5,941 bases of DNA, taken from contig JALOTR010000201.1 of NCBI GenBank assembly GCA_025457805.1, forward strand, positions 1 through 5,941. Direction: 5' to 3'. The number at the start of each line of letters is the position of its first letter. The stretch's first letter is position 1. The notes under the pieces are model-generated. The model made no database searches. It was not told the DNA's origin and saw only the letters and a program-made list of their open reading frames with translations. The position numbers were made by a program, and so were the translations under genes. Origin of the DNA: Akkermansiaceae bacterium (GTDB lineage: Bacteria > Verrucomicrobiota > Verrucomicrobiia > Verrucomicrobiales > Akkermansiaceae). Of the stretch, positions 1 to 5,573 are shown piece by piece.

Positions 1-195
1 TCCGCCATCGCCATGAATGCCTTCATGCTCCTTTGGTGGTCGGTGCGACTCGGGTTGCAGTTTTTCGGTTTCGATCTGACCGAAGTCACCAAAGACAGAT
101 TCAATCGCATCGCCAAACACCTGCTCAGCCTCTTGTTCATCGGCTTGGTCATTCTCTTCGCAGGCTTGATCTGCTGGAACCTGGGCTGGCTTTGA
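1..195 (+). CDS. C-terminal fragment of an unrecognised membrane protein
   Basis: This frame is open from the first base of the window and stops with TGA at 193-195, so only the last 64 residues are visible and the start lies upstream. The fragment has two hydrophobic stretches. The first contains 'AFMLLWWSVRLGLQFFGF'. The second contains 'LLFIGLVILFAGLICW' and runs almost to the C-terminus. A charged loop, 'DLTEVTKDRFNRIAKH', separates them. This indicates an integral membrane protein ending just after a transmembrane helix. I do not recognise the family. The wax-synthase-like gene begins 8 nt downstream, or overlaps the stop as TTGA if a TTG at 192 is used, so the two are probably one transcription unit. 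The membrane character and the spacing are seen in the sequence; any functional link to acyl transfer is inference. Confidence 0.6.
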   Translation, partial: SAIAMNAFMLLWWSVRLGLQFFGFDLTEVTKDRFNRIAKHLLSLLFIGLVILFAGLICWNLGWL

Positions 196-203
196 AGTTT
201 TCC

Positions 204-1094
204 ATGATGCTTGTCATTCCATTTCTGGTCCTTCTTGGCATCGCCGCGGGTCCTTTGCTGGCTTGCGTGAAGTCCACTCCCATCCGCCGTTCAGCGGGTT
301 GGCTTCTATTGATTTCACTCACCGTCAGCTCCCATTTCATTCTCTTGGAAAATGGTGCATTCCTGCGCATGGTGGGGATTTGTTGTGTCCTTCTTGGAGG
401 CATGAAAGGCCTCGTCTATGCCGAGTGGGCAGGTAAGGAAAAACTGAGCCTGTCCCGATATGCCATCTTCTCGTTCCTCTGGTTTGGCATGGATCCGGGC
501 ACATTCCGATTCAGGAATCCCAAGCTCCGATGGAAAAACGACATCGCCATCGGCTCCCTTCTCGTCGTCATCGGCCTGAGCGGATCATGGCTCGTCGCAA
601 ACCTCGGGTGGAAACACATCTTCATCATGTTTCTTCCGCTCAGCCTCGCCTTCCACTTCGGATTTCTCCGCATTCTCAAAGGCTCTCTCAGGGCTTTCGG
701 CTTTCCGGTAAGAACCCTTTTTCCCAATCTCCTGGCAACCACCGGCGTCGCCGATTTCTGGAGCCGGCGCTGGAACATCGGCTACTCACAAATGATGCAA
801 CGCCTCGTCGGTCGCCCCATCGAATCCATCGCAGGAAAATCAACCGCAGTCATGGCCGTTTTTATCAGTTCCGGTCTTCTGCATGAACTCGCCATCACCT
901 TGCCCGTCATGTCCGGCTTCGGCCTCCCAACCCTTTACTTCACCCTCCACGGCCTCCTCACCCTGATTGAACAACGATTCAAGCGCCCCTTCGGGAAAAT
1001 TCCCGCACTCATCTCCGTCATCCTCCCCTTGGGCTGGCTCTTCCCCTCCAAGTTCCAAACCGAAGTCATCGAGAAATGCCTCAGCGTCTTCTAA
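204..1094 (+). CDS. Wax-synthase-like membrane O-acyltransferase (MBOAT_2 type)
   Basis: A predicted integral membrane protein of 296 residues with roughly eight hydrophobic segments. The diagnostic part is 'FWSRRWN' at residues 185-191, followed by 'SGLLHEL' at 223-229 with His227. This pair matches the wax synthase domain of membrane-bound O-acyltransferases, where the F-W-x-R-R-W motif and a later membrane-embedded His mark the acyl-transfer site. Such enzymes move an acyl group from acyl-CoA to a hydroxyl acceptor such as a fatty alcohol; the acceptor here cannot be told. The frame is open back to 33, but that part overlaps the upstream gene and reads as arginine-rich non-membrane sequence, so I chose the ATG at 204. 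ATG 207 is equally possible. A TTG at 192 would overlap the upstream stop and imply translational coupling. No strong Shine-Dalgarno sequence is visible. The length is near that expected for the compact wax synthase family. Polysaccharide O-acetylation is an alternative role. Confidence 0.75.
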   Translation: MMLVIPFLVLLGIAAGPLLACVKSTPIRRSAGWLLLISLTVSSHFILLENGAFLRMVGICCVLLGGMKGLVYAEWAGKEKLSLSRYAIFSFLWFGMDPGTFRFRNPKLRWKNDIAIGSLLVVIGLSGSWLVANLGWKHIFIMFLPLSLAFHFGFLRILKGSLRAFGFPVRTLFPNLLATTGVADFWSRRWNIGYSQMMQRLVGRPIESIAGKSTAVMAVFISSGLLHELAITLPVMSGFGLPTLYFTLHGLLTLIEQRFKRPFGKIPALISVILPLGWLFPSKFQTEVIEKCLSVF

Positions 1095-1128
1095 CAACTT
1101 CCTCGATCTCCCACGAATGAGAAGCCTT

Positions 1129-1226
1129 TAGCGTCGCTCTATCGAGCGTCGCAGCCAATGAGATGCGCGCGAAGCTCTCTTCCCATTCGCGTTCCATCCG
1201 CAGCGACGGTCATAGACACGCCGCTA
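1129..1226. repeat. Palindromic intergenic repeat, copy A (short form)
   Basis: A 70-nt core at 1144-1213 matches the core of copy B (1307-1376) at 66 of 70 positions without gaps. It is flanked by TAGCGTCGCTCTA on the left and TAGACACGCCGCTA on the right, which are imperfect reverse complements of each other. The whole element can therefore fold as a long imperfect hairpin. Short complementary blocks, CGTCGC near the left of the core and GCGACG near its right, continue the symmetry inward. This resembles repetitive extragenic palindromic (REP-like) elements. Only two copies are visible here, so dispersal through the genome is inference. Confidence 0.7.
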
Positions 1227-1259
1227 CAGACGTTGTGCATGCGGCCATTGCGAAGCATG

Positions 1260-1420
1260 TAGCGTCGCTCTACTTGTCCCGGCATAGCCGATAGGCGACG
1301 ACGGATGAGCGTCGCAGCCCATGAGAAGCGCGCGAAGCTCTCTTCTCATTCGCGTTCCATCCACAGCGACGGTCATCCGGCGTCGCCTCAGGGCTATGCC
1401 GGGACAGGTAGACACGCCGC
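1260..1420. repeat. Palindromic intergenic repeat, copy B (long form with extra arms)
   Basis: It has the same outer flanks (TAGCGTCGCTCTAC left, GTAGACACGCCGC right) and the same 70-nt core (1307-1376) as copy A, but with an extra segment on each side between flank and core. The arms 1269-1308 and 1373-1412 are reverse complements at 35 of 40 positions without a gap, forming a strong cruciform or hairpin over a 64-nt loop. The best-preserved block is TGTCCCGGCATAGCC. Its position between a membrane-enzyme gene and a separate operon fits an extragenic palindrome that could also act as a bidirectional terminator or mRNA-stabilising structure. That role is inference. Confidence 0.75.
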
Positions 1421-1464
1421 CCCAGAACTGCGCACCCCGCATCCCCATTTTTTCAAATCCGGGC

Positions 1465-1490
1465 TTGTTTTGTTAAGAAAACTTGATAAT
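1465..1490 (+). promoter_or_regulatory. Candidate promoter for the secreted-protein operon
   Basis: An AT-rich patch in GC-rich surroundings. TTGTTT at 1465-1470 resembles a -35 box and GATAAT at 1485-1490 resembles a -10 box. The 14-nt spacer is shorter than the usual 16-18, so the -35 assignment is weak while the -10 match is good. Transcription from here would start near 1497. That argues against the in-frame TTG at 1483 as the start codon and in favour of 1537 or 1576. Confidence 0.4.
1467..1482. promoter_or_regulatory. Operator-like palindrome GTTTTGTTAAGAAAAC
   Basis: This 16-nt stretch is a palindrome except for one symmetric pair (G at position 6 facing G at position 11), giving GTTTT-n-TTAA-n-AAAAC. 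It sits between the candidate -35 and -10 boxes of the secreted-protein operon, where a bound repressor would block RNA polymerase. Binding by a dimeric regulator is inference; no regulator gene is in the window. Confidence 0.35.
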
Positions 1491-1536
1491 CGGCACTTGT
1501 TCGGCATCCCATTGCCGGGCCATCCCTCCCCGGATT

Positions 1537-2418
1537 GTGAATTTCTGTTTCCAGAGCGTATGGCGGATTCTTGCCATGACCTGCCCGTGCCTGATGGCCC
1601 TGGGCCAGGTTTCGAGCGTCCAGCCGGGATCGCAAATGGCCCACGCGGCGAATGCCGGATGGCTGGATTTCCGGCCCTCGTCGGCTGTCGGGGTGCGGGT
1701 GAATTTGGGATTTCTCGCGGGAAAAGCGCACTCGCCCAATATCGGGTGGATCGATTTCGGCACCGGATCGCCCGCCAACGGCCACGCCTATTCCAACGCC
1801 AGCGCGGCGGATTTCGGCGTCAATCTTTTGCCAGACGGCTCGCTTTCCGGAGTGGCGTATTCGGCGAATTGCGGGTGGATTTGCTTTGATCCTGCGGCGG
1901 GAGATCCGCGCATTGATCTCCTCACCGGCGCATTCTCCGGGCAGGCTTGGGGGGCGAATCTGGGCTGGATCTCGCTGGAAACCTCACTGTTGACCCAATC
2001 CATCGCGGCACCGGATAGCGACCTGGATGGCATTGCCGATTCCTGGGAAATGCAGCATTTCCAAAATCTCGCCACCGCGGCTGCCAATCCAGCCACTGAT
2101 GCGGATGGCGATGGCGCCACGGACCTCGATGAATTTCGCGCGGACACCGATCCGCAGGATCCGAGCCGTTTTTTTAAAATCGTCTCCTTCGTTCCCAACG
2201 CCACGCGCACCAGCGCTTTGGTCACCTTGGTCACCTCGCCTTCGCGGGTGTTCCGGCTGGATGTGAGTTCCGCGCCGGACGGCACCTGGGCGGATAGCGG
2301 CCTGGGAGTGTTCGCACCGGACGCGGGCGGCACCACCACCCGCAGCATTCCGCTCGGCGGGGAGCCGAAGAAATTTTTACGCGCTGCCGCCTTGCCACCC
2401 TTGTCACCTGGATCATGA
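1537..2418 (+). CDS. Secreted protein with N-x-G-W repeats and calcium-type Asp loops
   Basis: A predicted exported protein of 293 residues. With the GTG start at 1537, the N-terminus has an Arg (residue 10) followed by a hydrophobic run 'ILAMTCPCLMALG', which looks like a signal peptide. An ATG at 1576 has a better-looking GGCGGA ribosome site but leaves no charged n-region, and a TTG at 1483 lies inside the candidate promoter. Four N-x-G-W motifs follow, with Trp at residues 42, 71, 114 and 144. Next come two aspartate loops, 'DSDLDG' at 160-165 and 'DADGDG' at 188-193. They flank 'DSWEMQHF' and end in 'DLDEF', the thrombospondin type 3-like calcium-binding arrangement often found in verrucomicrobial exported proteins. 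The last 85 residues form a beta-rich tail ending in 'KKFLRAAAL'. The stop overlaps the next start as ATGA, so translation is probably coupled. No catalytic motif is visible, and a structural, adhesive or envelope role is a guess. The start is uncertain. Confidence 0.7.
   Translation: MNFCFQSVWRILAMTCPCLMALGQVSSVQPGSQMAHAANAGWLDFRPSSAVGVRVNLGFLAGKAHSPNIGWIDFGTGSPANGHAYSNASAADFGVNLLPDGSLSGVAYSANCGWICFDPAAGDPRIDLLTGAFSGQAWGANLGWISLETSLLTQSIAAPDSDLDGIADSWEMQHFQNLATAAANPATDADGDGATDLDEFRADTDPQDPSRFFKIVSFVPNATRTSALVTLVTSPSRVFRLDVSSAPDGTWADSGLGVFAPDAGGTTTRSIPLGGEPKKFLRAAALPPLSPGS
1651..1968 (+). repeat. Four N-x-G-W repeat motifs within the secreted protein
   Basis: The motifs are NAGWLDF, NIGWIDF, NCGWICF and NLGWISL. 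The tryptophans are 29, 43 and 30 residues apart, so a unit of about 30 residues is repeated and the middle one carries an insert of about 13 residues. Within each unit the order is G-W-I, a short polar stretch, a V or I strand, 'G-x-A', then the Asn of the next motif. This suggests a blade-like or solenoid beta fold. The codons differ between copies, so the repeats are old at the DNA level. Confidence 0.65.
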
Positions 2419-3623
2419 AAACCATCGTATCGATCGCGCTCGTCACCGGGCTTGCCTGCACCGCCCATGCCCAAGGGCCGCTGGTTCCTCCGGGCGCACC
2501 GGCACCGAGCATGAAGACGCTCACCCAGATCGAGCCGCGCACGGATGTGCTCCGGCTGGCTGGCGATGCGGGAGCACAACATGTGATATCTTCACCGGGA
2601 TCCTATTATCTAACAGGAGAGATATCATCTGTTTCCACTCCCGTCGCCATCCGCATCACGGCGTCCCATGTCACCCTGGATCTTGGCGGATTCCGGATTC
2701 ATGGTGATTCCGCCAGCAATCGCACGGGCATCCAGTTGAGTGGAAATCTCGAAAACGTCCGCATCCACAATGGCATCCTGAGCACCTTTCAAAACCTCAT
2801 CACGGTGGCGAGCGGCAGTCCGGGTGCCAACACGGTGAGCGGCGCAGTGGTGGAATCCATCCAAGGCAGCGGCTTCAATGGAGCGGGAATCCATCTGGGA
2901 AGCACCGCCTCCAACCGCGTGGAAAACTGCGTGCTCGTGGGTGGGCTTGCGGGCATCCATGCGGGCAGCATTGTGAATTGCCATGTGGCCACAGCGATTC
3001 CCAGCGCCATCGCGATTTCCGCCTACTCCCGGGTTTCCCAATCCAGCGGCATCGCCACCGGTACGGGGTCCGTGGGAATTTCCGCTGCCGATTGCGAGGT
3101 GAGTCATGCCAAAGGGCAGGGGACTTCTGCGGGATTGATCGGCGGCAACGTTGCCAACTCCCGAGGCATTTCCACCTTGGGCATCGGCATCGATGCCACC
3201 GGCAACGTCTCCCAATCGGAAGGTTCAAGCATCGATGAAACCGGCATTTTCTCCGAAGGCTCCATTTCCGATTCCATCGGCAGGGCCGGCCAAGGCTTCG
3301 GGCTCTGGGCCGGAGGAAATGTCGCCAACTCCACCGGAATCGTGGAAGCGGACGGCATCGGCATCCGCTCGCTGGGCAGCGTTTCCAACTCCACCGGCGA
3401 AGGCGTGCAGGCGTGGGGCATTCTGGCGGAAGGCACCGTGAGCCACTCGTCCGGATCCAGCCGCGATGACGTGCTCGGCTTCGTGGGCGTGGGCATCGGC
3501 GCAAAGATCATCCATCACAGCCACGGCGATGCCGATGGCGGCACCGGCCTTCAGGCAACTTTGGCGGTGGGCAGCACTTCGACCGGTGCTGATATCATCG
3601 ATAACCGCTACCTGATGCCATAA
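2415..3623 (+). CDS. Secreted right-handed beta-helix repeat protein
   Basis: A predicted exported protein of 402 residues. The signal peptide is clear: 'MKTIVSIALVTGLACTAHA' with cleavage after Ala19. A Pro-rich linker 'GPLVPPGAPAPSMKTL' and 'IEPRTDV' follow, a leader seen in many verrucomicrobial exported proteins. 'ISSPGSYYLTGEI' (58-70) and 'ITASHVTLDLGGFRIHG' (81-97) match the start of parallel beta-helix domains of the pectate-lyase type. From about residue 100 to 395 the chain is Gly-, Ser- and Val-rich with short strands. Six units of about 19 residues are obvious from 244 to 363. It ends 'DNRYLMP', a typical terminus for this group. No catalytic Asp/Arg set of pectate lyases is recognisable, so an enzyme on polysaccharide and a structural surface protein are both open. 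The ATG overlaps the upstream stop (ATGA), and the ribosome site is weak, in keeping with coupled translation. Confidence 0.8.
   Translation: MKTIVSIALVTGLACTAHAQGPLVPPGAPAPSMKTLTQIEPRTDVLRLAGDAGAQHVISSPGSYYLTGEISSVSTPVAIRITASHVTLDLGGFRIHGDSASNRTGIQLSGNLENVRIHNGILSTFQNLITVASGSPGANTVSGAVVESIQGSGFNGAGIHLGSTASNRVENCVLVGGLAGIHAGSIVNCHVATAIPSAIAISAYSRVSQSSGIATGTGSVGISAADCEVSHAKGQGTSAGLIGGNVANSRGISTLGIGIDATGNVSQSEGSSIDETGIFSEGSISDSIGRAGQGFGLWAGGNVANSTGIVEADGIGIRSLGSVSNSTGEGVQAWGILAEGTVSHSSGSSRDDVLGFVGVGIGAKIIHHSHGDADGGTGLQATLAVGSTSTGADIIDNRYLMP
3144..3503 (+). repeat. Tandem beta-helix coils of about 19 residues
   Basis: Six consecutive units begin at residues 244, 263, 282, 301, 321 and 340 of the beta-helix protein. 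The pattern is G-[NST]-[VI]-[AS]-x-S-x-G, then a variable stretch, then G-[IL]. Examples of the opening are GNVANSRG, GNVSQSEG, GSISDSIG, GNVANSTG, GSVSNSTG and GTVSHSSG. Five units are 19 residues apart or one longer, and the last is extended. Less regular units precede them ('SRVSQSSG' at 205, 'CEVSHAKG' at 227). Each unit would make one coil of the helix. Confidence 0.7.
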
Positions 3624-3624
3624 C

Positions 3625-5196
3625 TCATACGCAGGCCGCATCCGCCACGCGCATGCCATCCATGGCCGCGCTCACGATGCCACCCGCATAACCCGCGCCC
3701 TCGCCGCAGGGGAACAGGCCGGAGATCTCCGGGTGCTCCAAAGTATCGTCCCGGCGCGGGATTCTCACCGGCGAACTGGTCCGCGTTTCAAAGCCTAACA
3801 GAAGCGCCTCACGCGAGGCATAACCGCGGATTTGCCGGTCAAACAACTGCAAGCCTTCGCGCATCCGGCTGGTGATCCACTTGGGCAGCAGTTCATGCAA
3901 GGGCGCGGACTTGGCACCGGGGAAATAACTCGTCTCCGGCAGGTCATGGGAAATTTTTCCTAACAGATAATCCGCCACCCGTTGTCCCGGAGCCACTTGA
4001 CCGCCCCCACCTGCCTGTTTGGCGGCGCGTTCGAGTTCCTTTTGAAACACCAGCCCGGCGAGCACGCCATGCTGTGGAATGAGATCGCGCAGGTCCTCCG
4101 GCTCCACGGTGGAAACCATGCCGGAATTTGCAAAGGGCGAATCGCGCCGCGAGAGGCTCATGCCATTCACCACGACTTCATCGTTCTCGGTGGATGCCGG
4201 GACGATCCAGCCGCCCGGGCACATGCAGAACGAATGCACGCCGCGGTCGCGGATCTTGGTCGCCAGCCGATAGCGGGCGGCAGGCAGGAGGCGCGGGCGT
4301 TCCTGGCCGCGATCGAGATGATACTGGCTGCGGTCGATGAACGGCTGCGGGTGCTCGATGCGGAAACCGACCGCAAAGGGCTTGGGTTCTAACAGAATCT
4401 TCTTCTCCGCCAATAACCGATAGATATCACGCGCCGAGTGGCCGCTGGCGAGGATGACCGCATCCGCCGCGATCTCGCTGCCGCTTGCGGTGAGCACGCC
4501 GTGGATGCGATTCCCGCTGACGATGAAATCGACGACCTTGGTTTGAAAATGCACCTCGCCACCGACCGCGAGGATCGAGGCGCGGATGGCTTTGACCACG
4601 TTGGGCAGCAGGTTGGAGCCGATGTGAGGGTGGGCATCTGTGAGAATCCGGTCCGGCGCGCCATGGGCGGCGAGGATTTCATAAATGCGCGCCACCGGTC
4701 CGCGTTTGGTGGCACGGGTGTAGAGTTTTCCATCGGAAAAAGTGCCCGCCCCGCCCTCGCCGAAACAGTAGTTCGACTCCTCGATCACGCGGCCCTCCCG
4801 CAGCAGCGGTGCGAGATCGAAGCGCCGCGCGCTGGCATCCTTGCCGCGTTCCACGATCACCGGCTTCCAACCGTTTTCCAAACACCGCAAGGCCGCAAAC
4901 ATCCCCGCCGGACCGCAGCCTACGATCACCACCCGCTTCGCATGGGTGGGCAGGGGATCACAAGTCCACTGCGGGCGGATCTCCGGCGGAGGCGGGCCGC
5001 CGATGGAGACGTCCAGCCGCAGTTGGACCTTCACCTGACGTTGGCGCGCATCGATGGAATGTTTGCGCAACACCACGCCGCCAATCCTTGAAACCGGAAT
5101 CCCCAGCTTCTTTGCCGCCGCATCCCGGCGGGCGGCATCGTCCTCGGATTTCTCCAAAGGCAAAACAATGTCAACGGTCTCGGTCAATGGCTGCAC
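3625..5196 (-). CDS. FAD-dependent dehydrogenase, COG2509 type
   Basis: A predicted cytoplasmic flavoprotein of 523 residues starting with GTG. Residues 1-65 form the N-terminal domain of this family, including 'AKKLGIP' and 'RKHSIDARQRQ'. The Rossmann FAD site is 'VVIVGCGPAGMFAA' at 89-102 with G93-x-G95-x-x-G98, followed by 'PVIVERG' at 112-118. Family blocks follow: 'NYCFGEGGAGTFSDGKL' (142-158), 'FCMCPGG' (323-329) and, near the C-terminus, 'GLFPCGEGAGYAGGI' (493-507), which closes the FAD pocket. The start is supported because the family's N-terminal domain begins at once and no earlier start codon is in frame; no good ribosome site is visible. The substrate is unknown for this family. 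The gene is last in a minus-strand operon, 16 nt after the thioesterase gene. Its stop is 1 nt from that of the convergent beta-helix gene. Confidence 0.88.
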   Translation of the reverse strand: MQPLTETVDIVLPLEKSEDDAARRDAAAKKLGIPVSRIGGVVLRKHSIDARQRQVKVQLRLDVSIGGPPPPEIRPQWTCDPLPTHAKRVVIVGCGPAGMFAALRCLENGWKPVIVERGKDASARRFDLAPLLREGRVIEESNYCFGEGGAGTFSDGKLYTRATKRGPVARIYEILAAHGAPDRILTDAHPHIGSNLLPNVVKAIRASILAVGGEVHFQTKVVDFIVSGNRIHGVLTASGSEIAADAVILASGHSARDIYRLLAEKKILLEPKPFAVGFRIEHPQPFIDRSQYHLDRGQERPRLLPAARYRLATKIRDRGVHSFCMCPGGWIVPASTENDEVVVNGMSLSRRDSPFANSGMVSTVEPEDLRDLIPQHGVLAGLVFQKELERAAKQAGGGGQVAPGQRVADYLLGKISHDLPETSYFPGAKSAPLHELLPKWITSRMREGLQLFDRQIRGYASREALLLGFETRTSSPVRIPRRDDTLEHPEISGLFPCGEGAGYAGGIVSAAMDGMRVADAACV

Positions 5197-5212
5197 GGGA
5201 AATGAAGTAGGT

Positions 5213-5560
5213 TCAACCGCGGATCGACCGCTTGGTTCCGGTATCGTCCACGCTCACAAAGGTCACCCGGGTGGAAAAAATCGGATGAGGCCCGGCCTTT
5301 TCATCGATCACCTTCACCGCATACGTCACGCTGGTGTTGCCCTCGCGTTCGAGCGTGCAGGTGATGCGCAGGATCGTGCCTTCCCTCACGCTGTGATGGA
5401 ACTCCACGGTATCCATCGCCACCGTCACGAACTGGCAATGCGGATATTCCAGACTCGCGGCGATCCATGAGGCTTCATCGATCCATGCCAGCAACCTGCC
5501 TCCGAAGAGGAAACCATAGTGATTCAAATCCCCGGGCAGGACGAGACGGTGCGTTTCCAT
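5213..5560 (-). CDS. Acyl-CoA thioesterase, hotdog fold
   Basis: With the ATG at 5560 the product has 115 residues and is predicted cytoplasmic. 'LVLPGDLNHYGFLFGG' (7-21-region) followed by 'LLAWIDEASWIAA' (23-35) is the signature of the YciA/BFIT-like acyl-CoA hydrolases of COG1607, with the catalytic acid expected in the 'DEA' segment (Asp28/Glu29). 'VTVAMDTVEFHHSVREG' and 'GNTSVTYAVKV' are the expected following strands. These enzymes hydrolyse acyl-CoA to free acid and CoA; chain-length preference cannot be read here. An ATG at 5614 is in frame and would add 18 residues, but it overlaps the upstream DoxX-like gene by 41 nt and the added residues do not look like the family. The gene lies 13 nt after the DoxX-like gene and 16 nt before the flavoprotein gene, consistent with one operon. 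Confidence 0.82.
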   Translation of the reverse strand: METHRLVLPGDLNHYGFLFGGRLLAWIDEASWIAASLEYPHCQFVTVAMDTVEFHHSVREGTILRITCTLEREGNTSVTYAVKVIDEKAGPHPIFSTRVTFVSVDDTGTKRSIRG

Positions 5561-5573
5561 GGTGGCATCAAGT

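Larger units (their letters stand above)
1095..1536. other. Intergenic region holding two palindromic repeats and a promoter-like patch
   Basis: About 440 nt without a convincing gene. Open frames here (for example 1305-1889 plus and 1224-1448 minus) are arginine-, serine- and histidine-rich and coincide with the palindromic repeats, so I treat them as spurious. From left to right it holds about 34 nt of plain sequence after the acyltransferase stop, repeat copy A, a 33-nt spacer, repeat copy B, a short run of six or more T residues near 1448-1453, and the AT-rich promoter-like patch. I see no classical GC-stem plus U-run terminator directly after 1094. The palindromes themselves could end transcription. 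Confidence 0.6.

Noticed and set aside
33..203. Longer acyltransferase reading frame starting at 33
   Set aside because: It overlaps the upstream membrane-protein gene in another frame and its translation is Arg/His-rich without family similarity; the membrane protein begins naturally at 204.
1129..1420. Repeat pair as a CRISPR array
   Set aside because: There are only two copies, the unit is long and palindromic, and there is no regular set of spacers or cas gene.
1305..1889. A 194-residue plus-strand frame beginning in repeat copy B
   Set aside because: It overlaps the N-x-G-W repeat gene in another frame, starts in the palindrome and has a low-complexity Arg/His/Pro/Gly composition.
1788..2582. 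A 264-residue minus-strand frame
   Set aside because: It is antisense to the N-x-G-W protein and the beta-helix gene start, Arg/Ser-rich, and without recognisable motifs; the plus-strand frame has a signal peptide, repeats and calcium loops.
2625..3511. Several minus-strand frames opposite the beta-helix gene
   Set aside because: They mirror the repetitive GC-rich gene. Their apparent repeats are the reverse-strand reading of the Gly/Ser coils.
4438..5091. A 217-residue plus-strand frame opposite the flavoprotein gene
   Set aside because: It lies wholly inside the well-supported FAD dehydrogenase gene; open antisense frames are expected in GC-rich genes.
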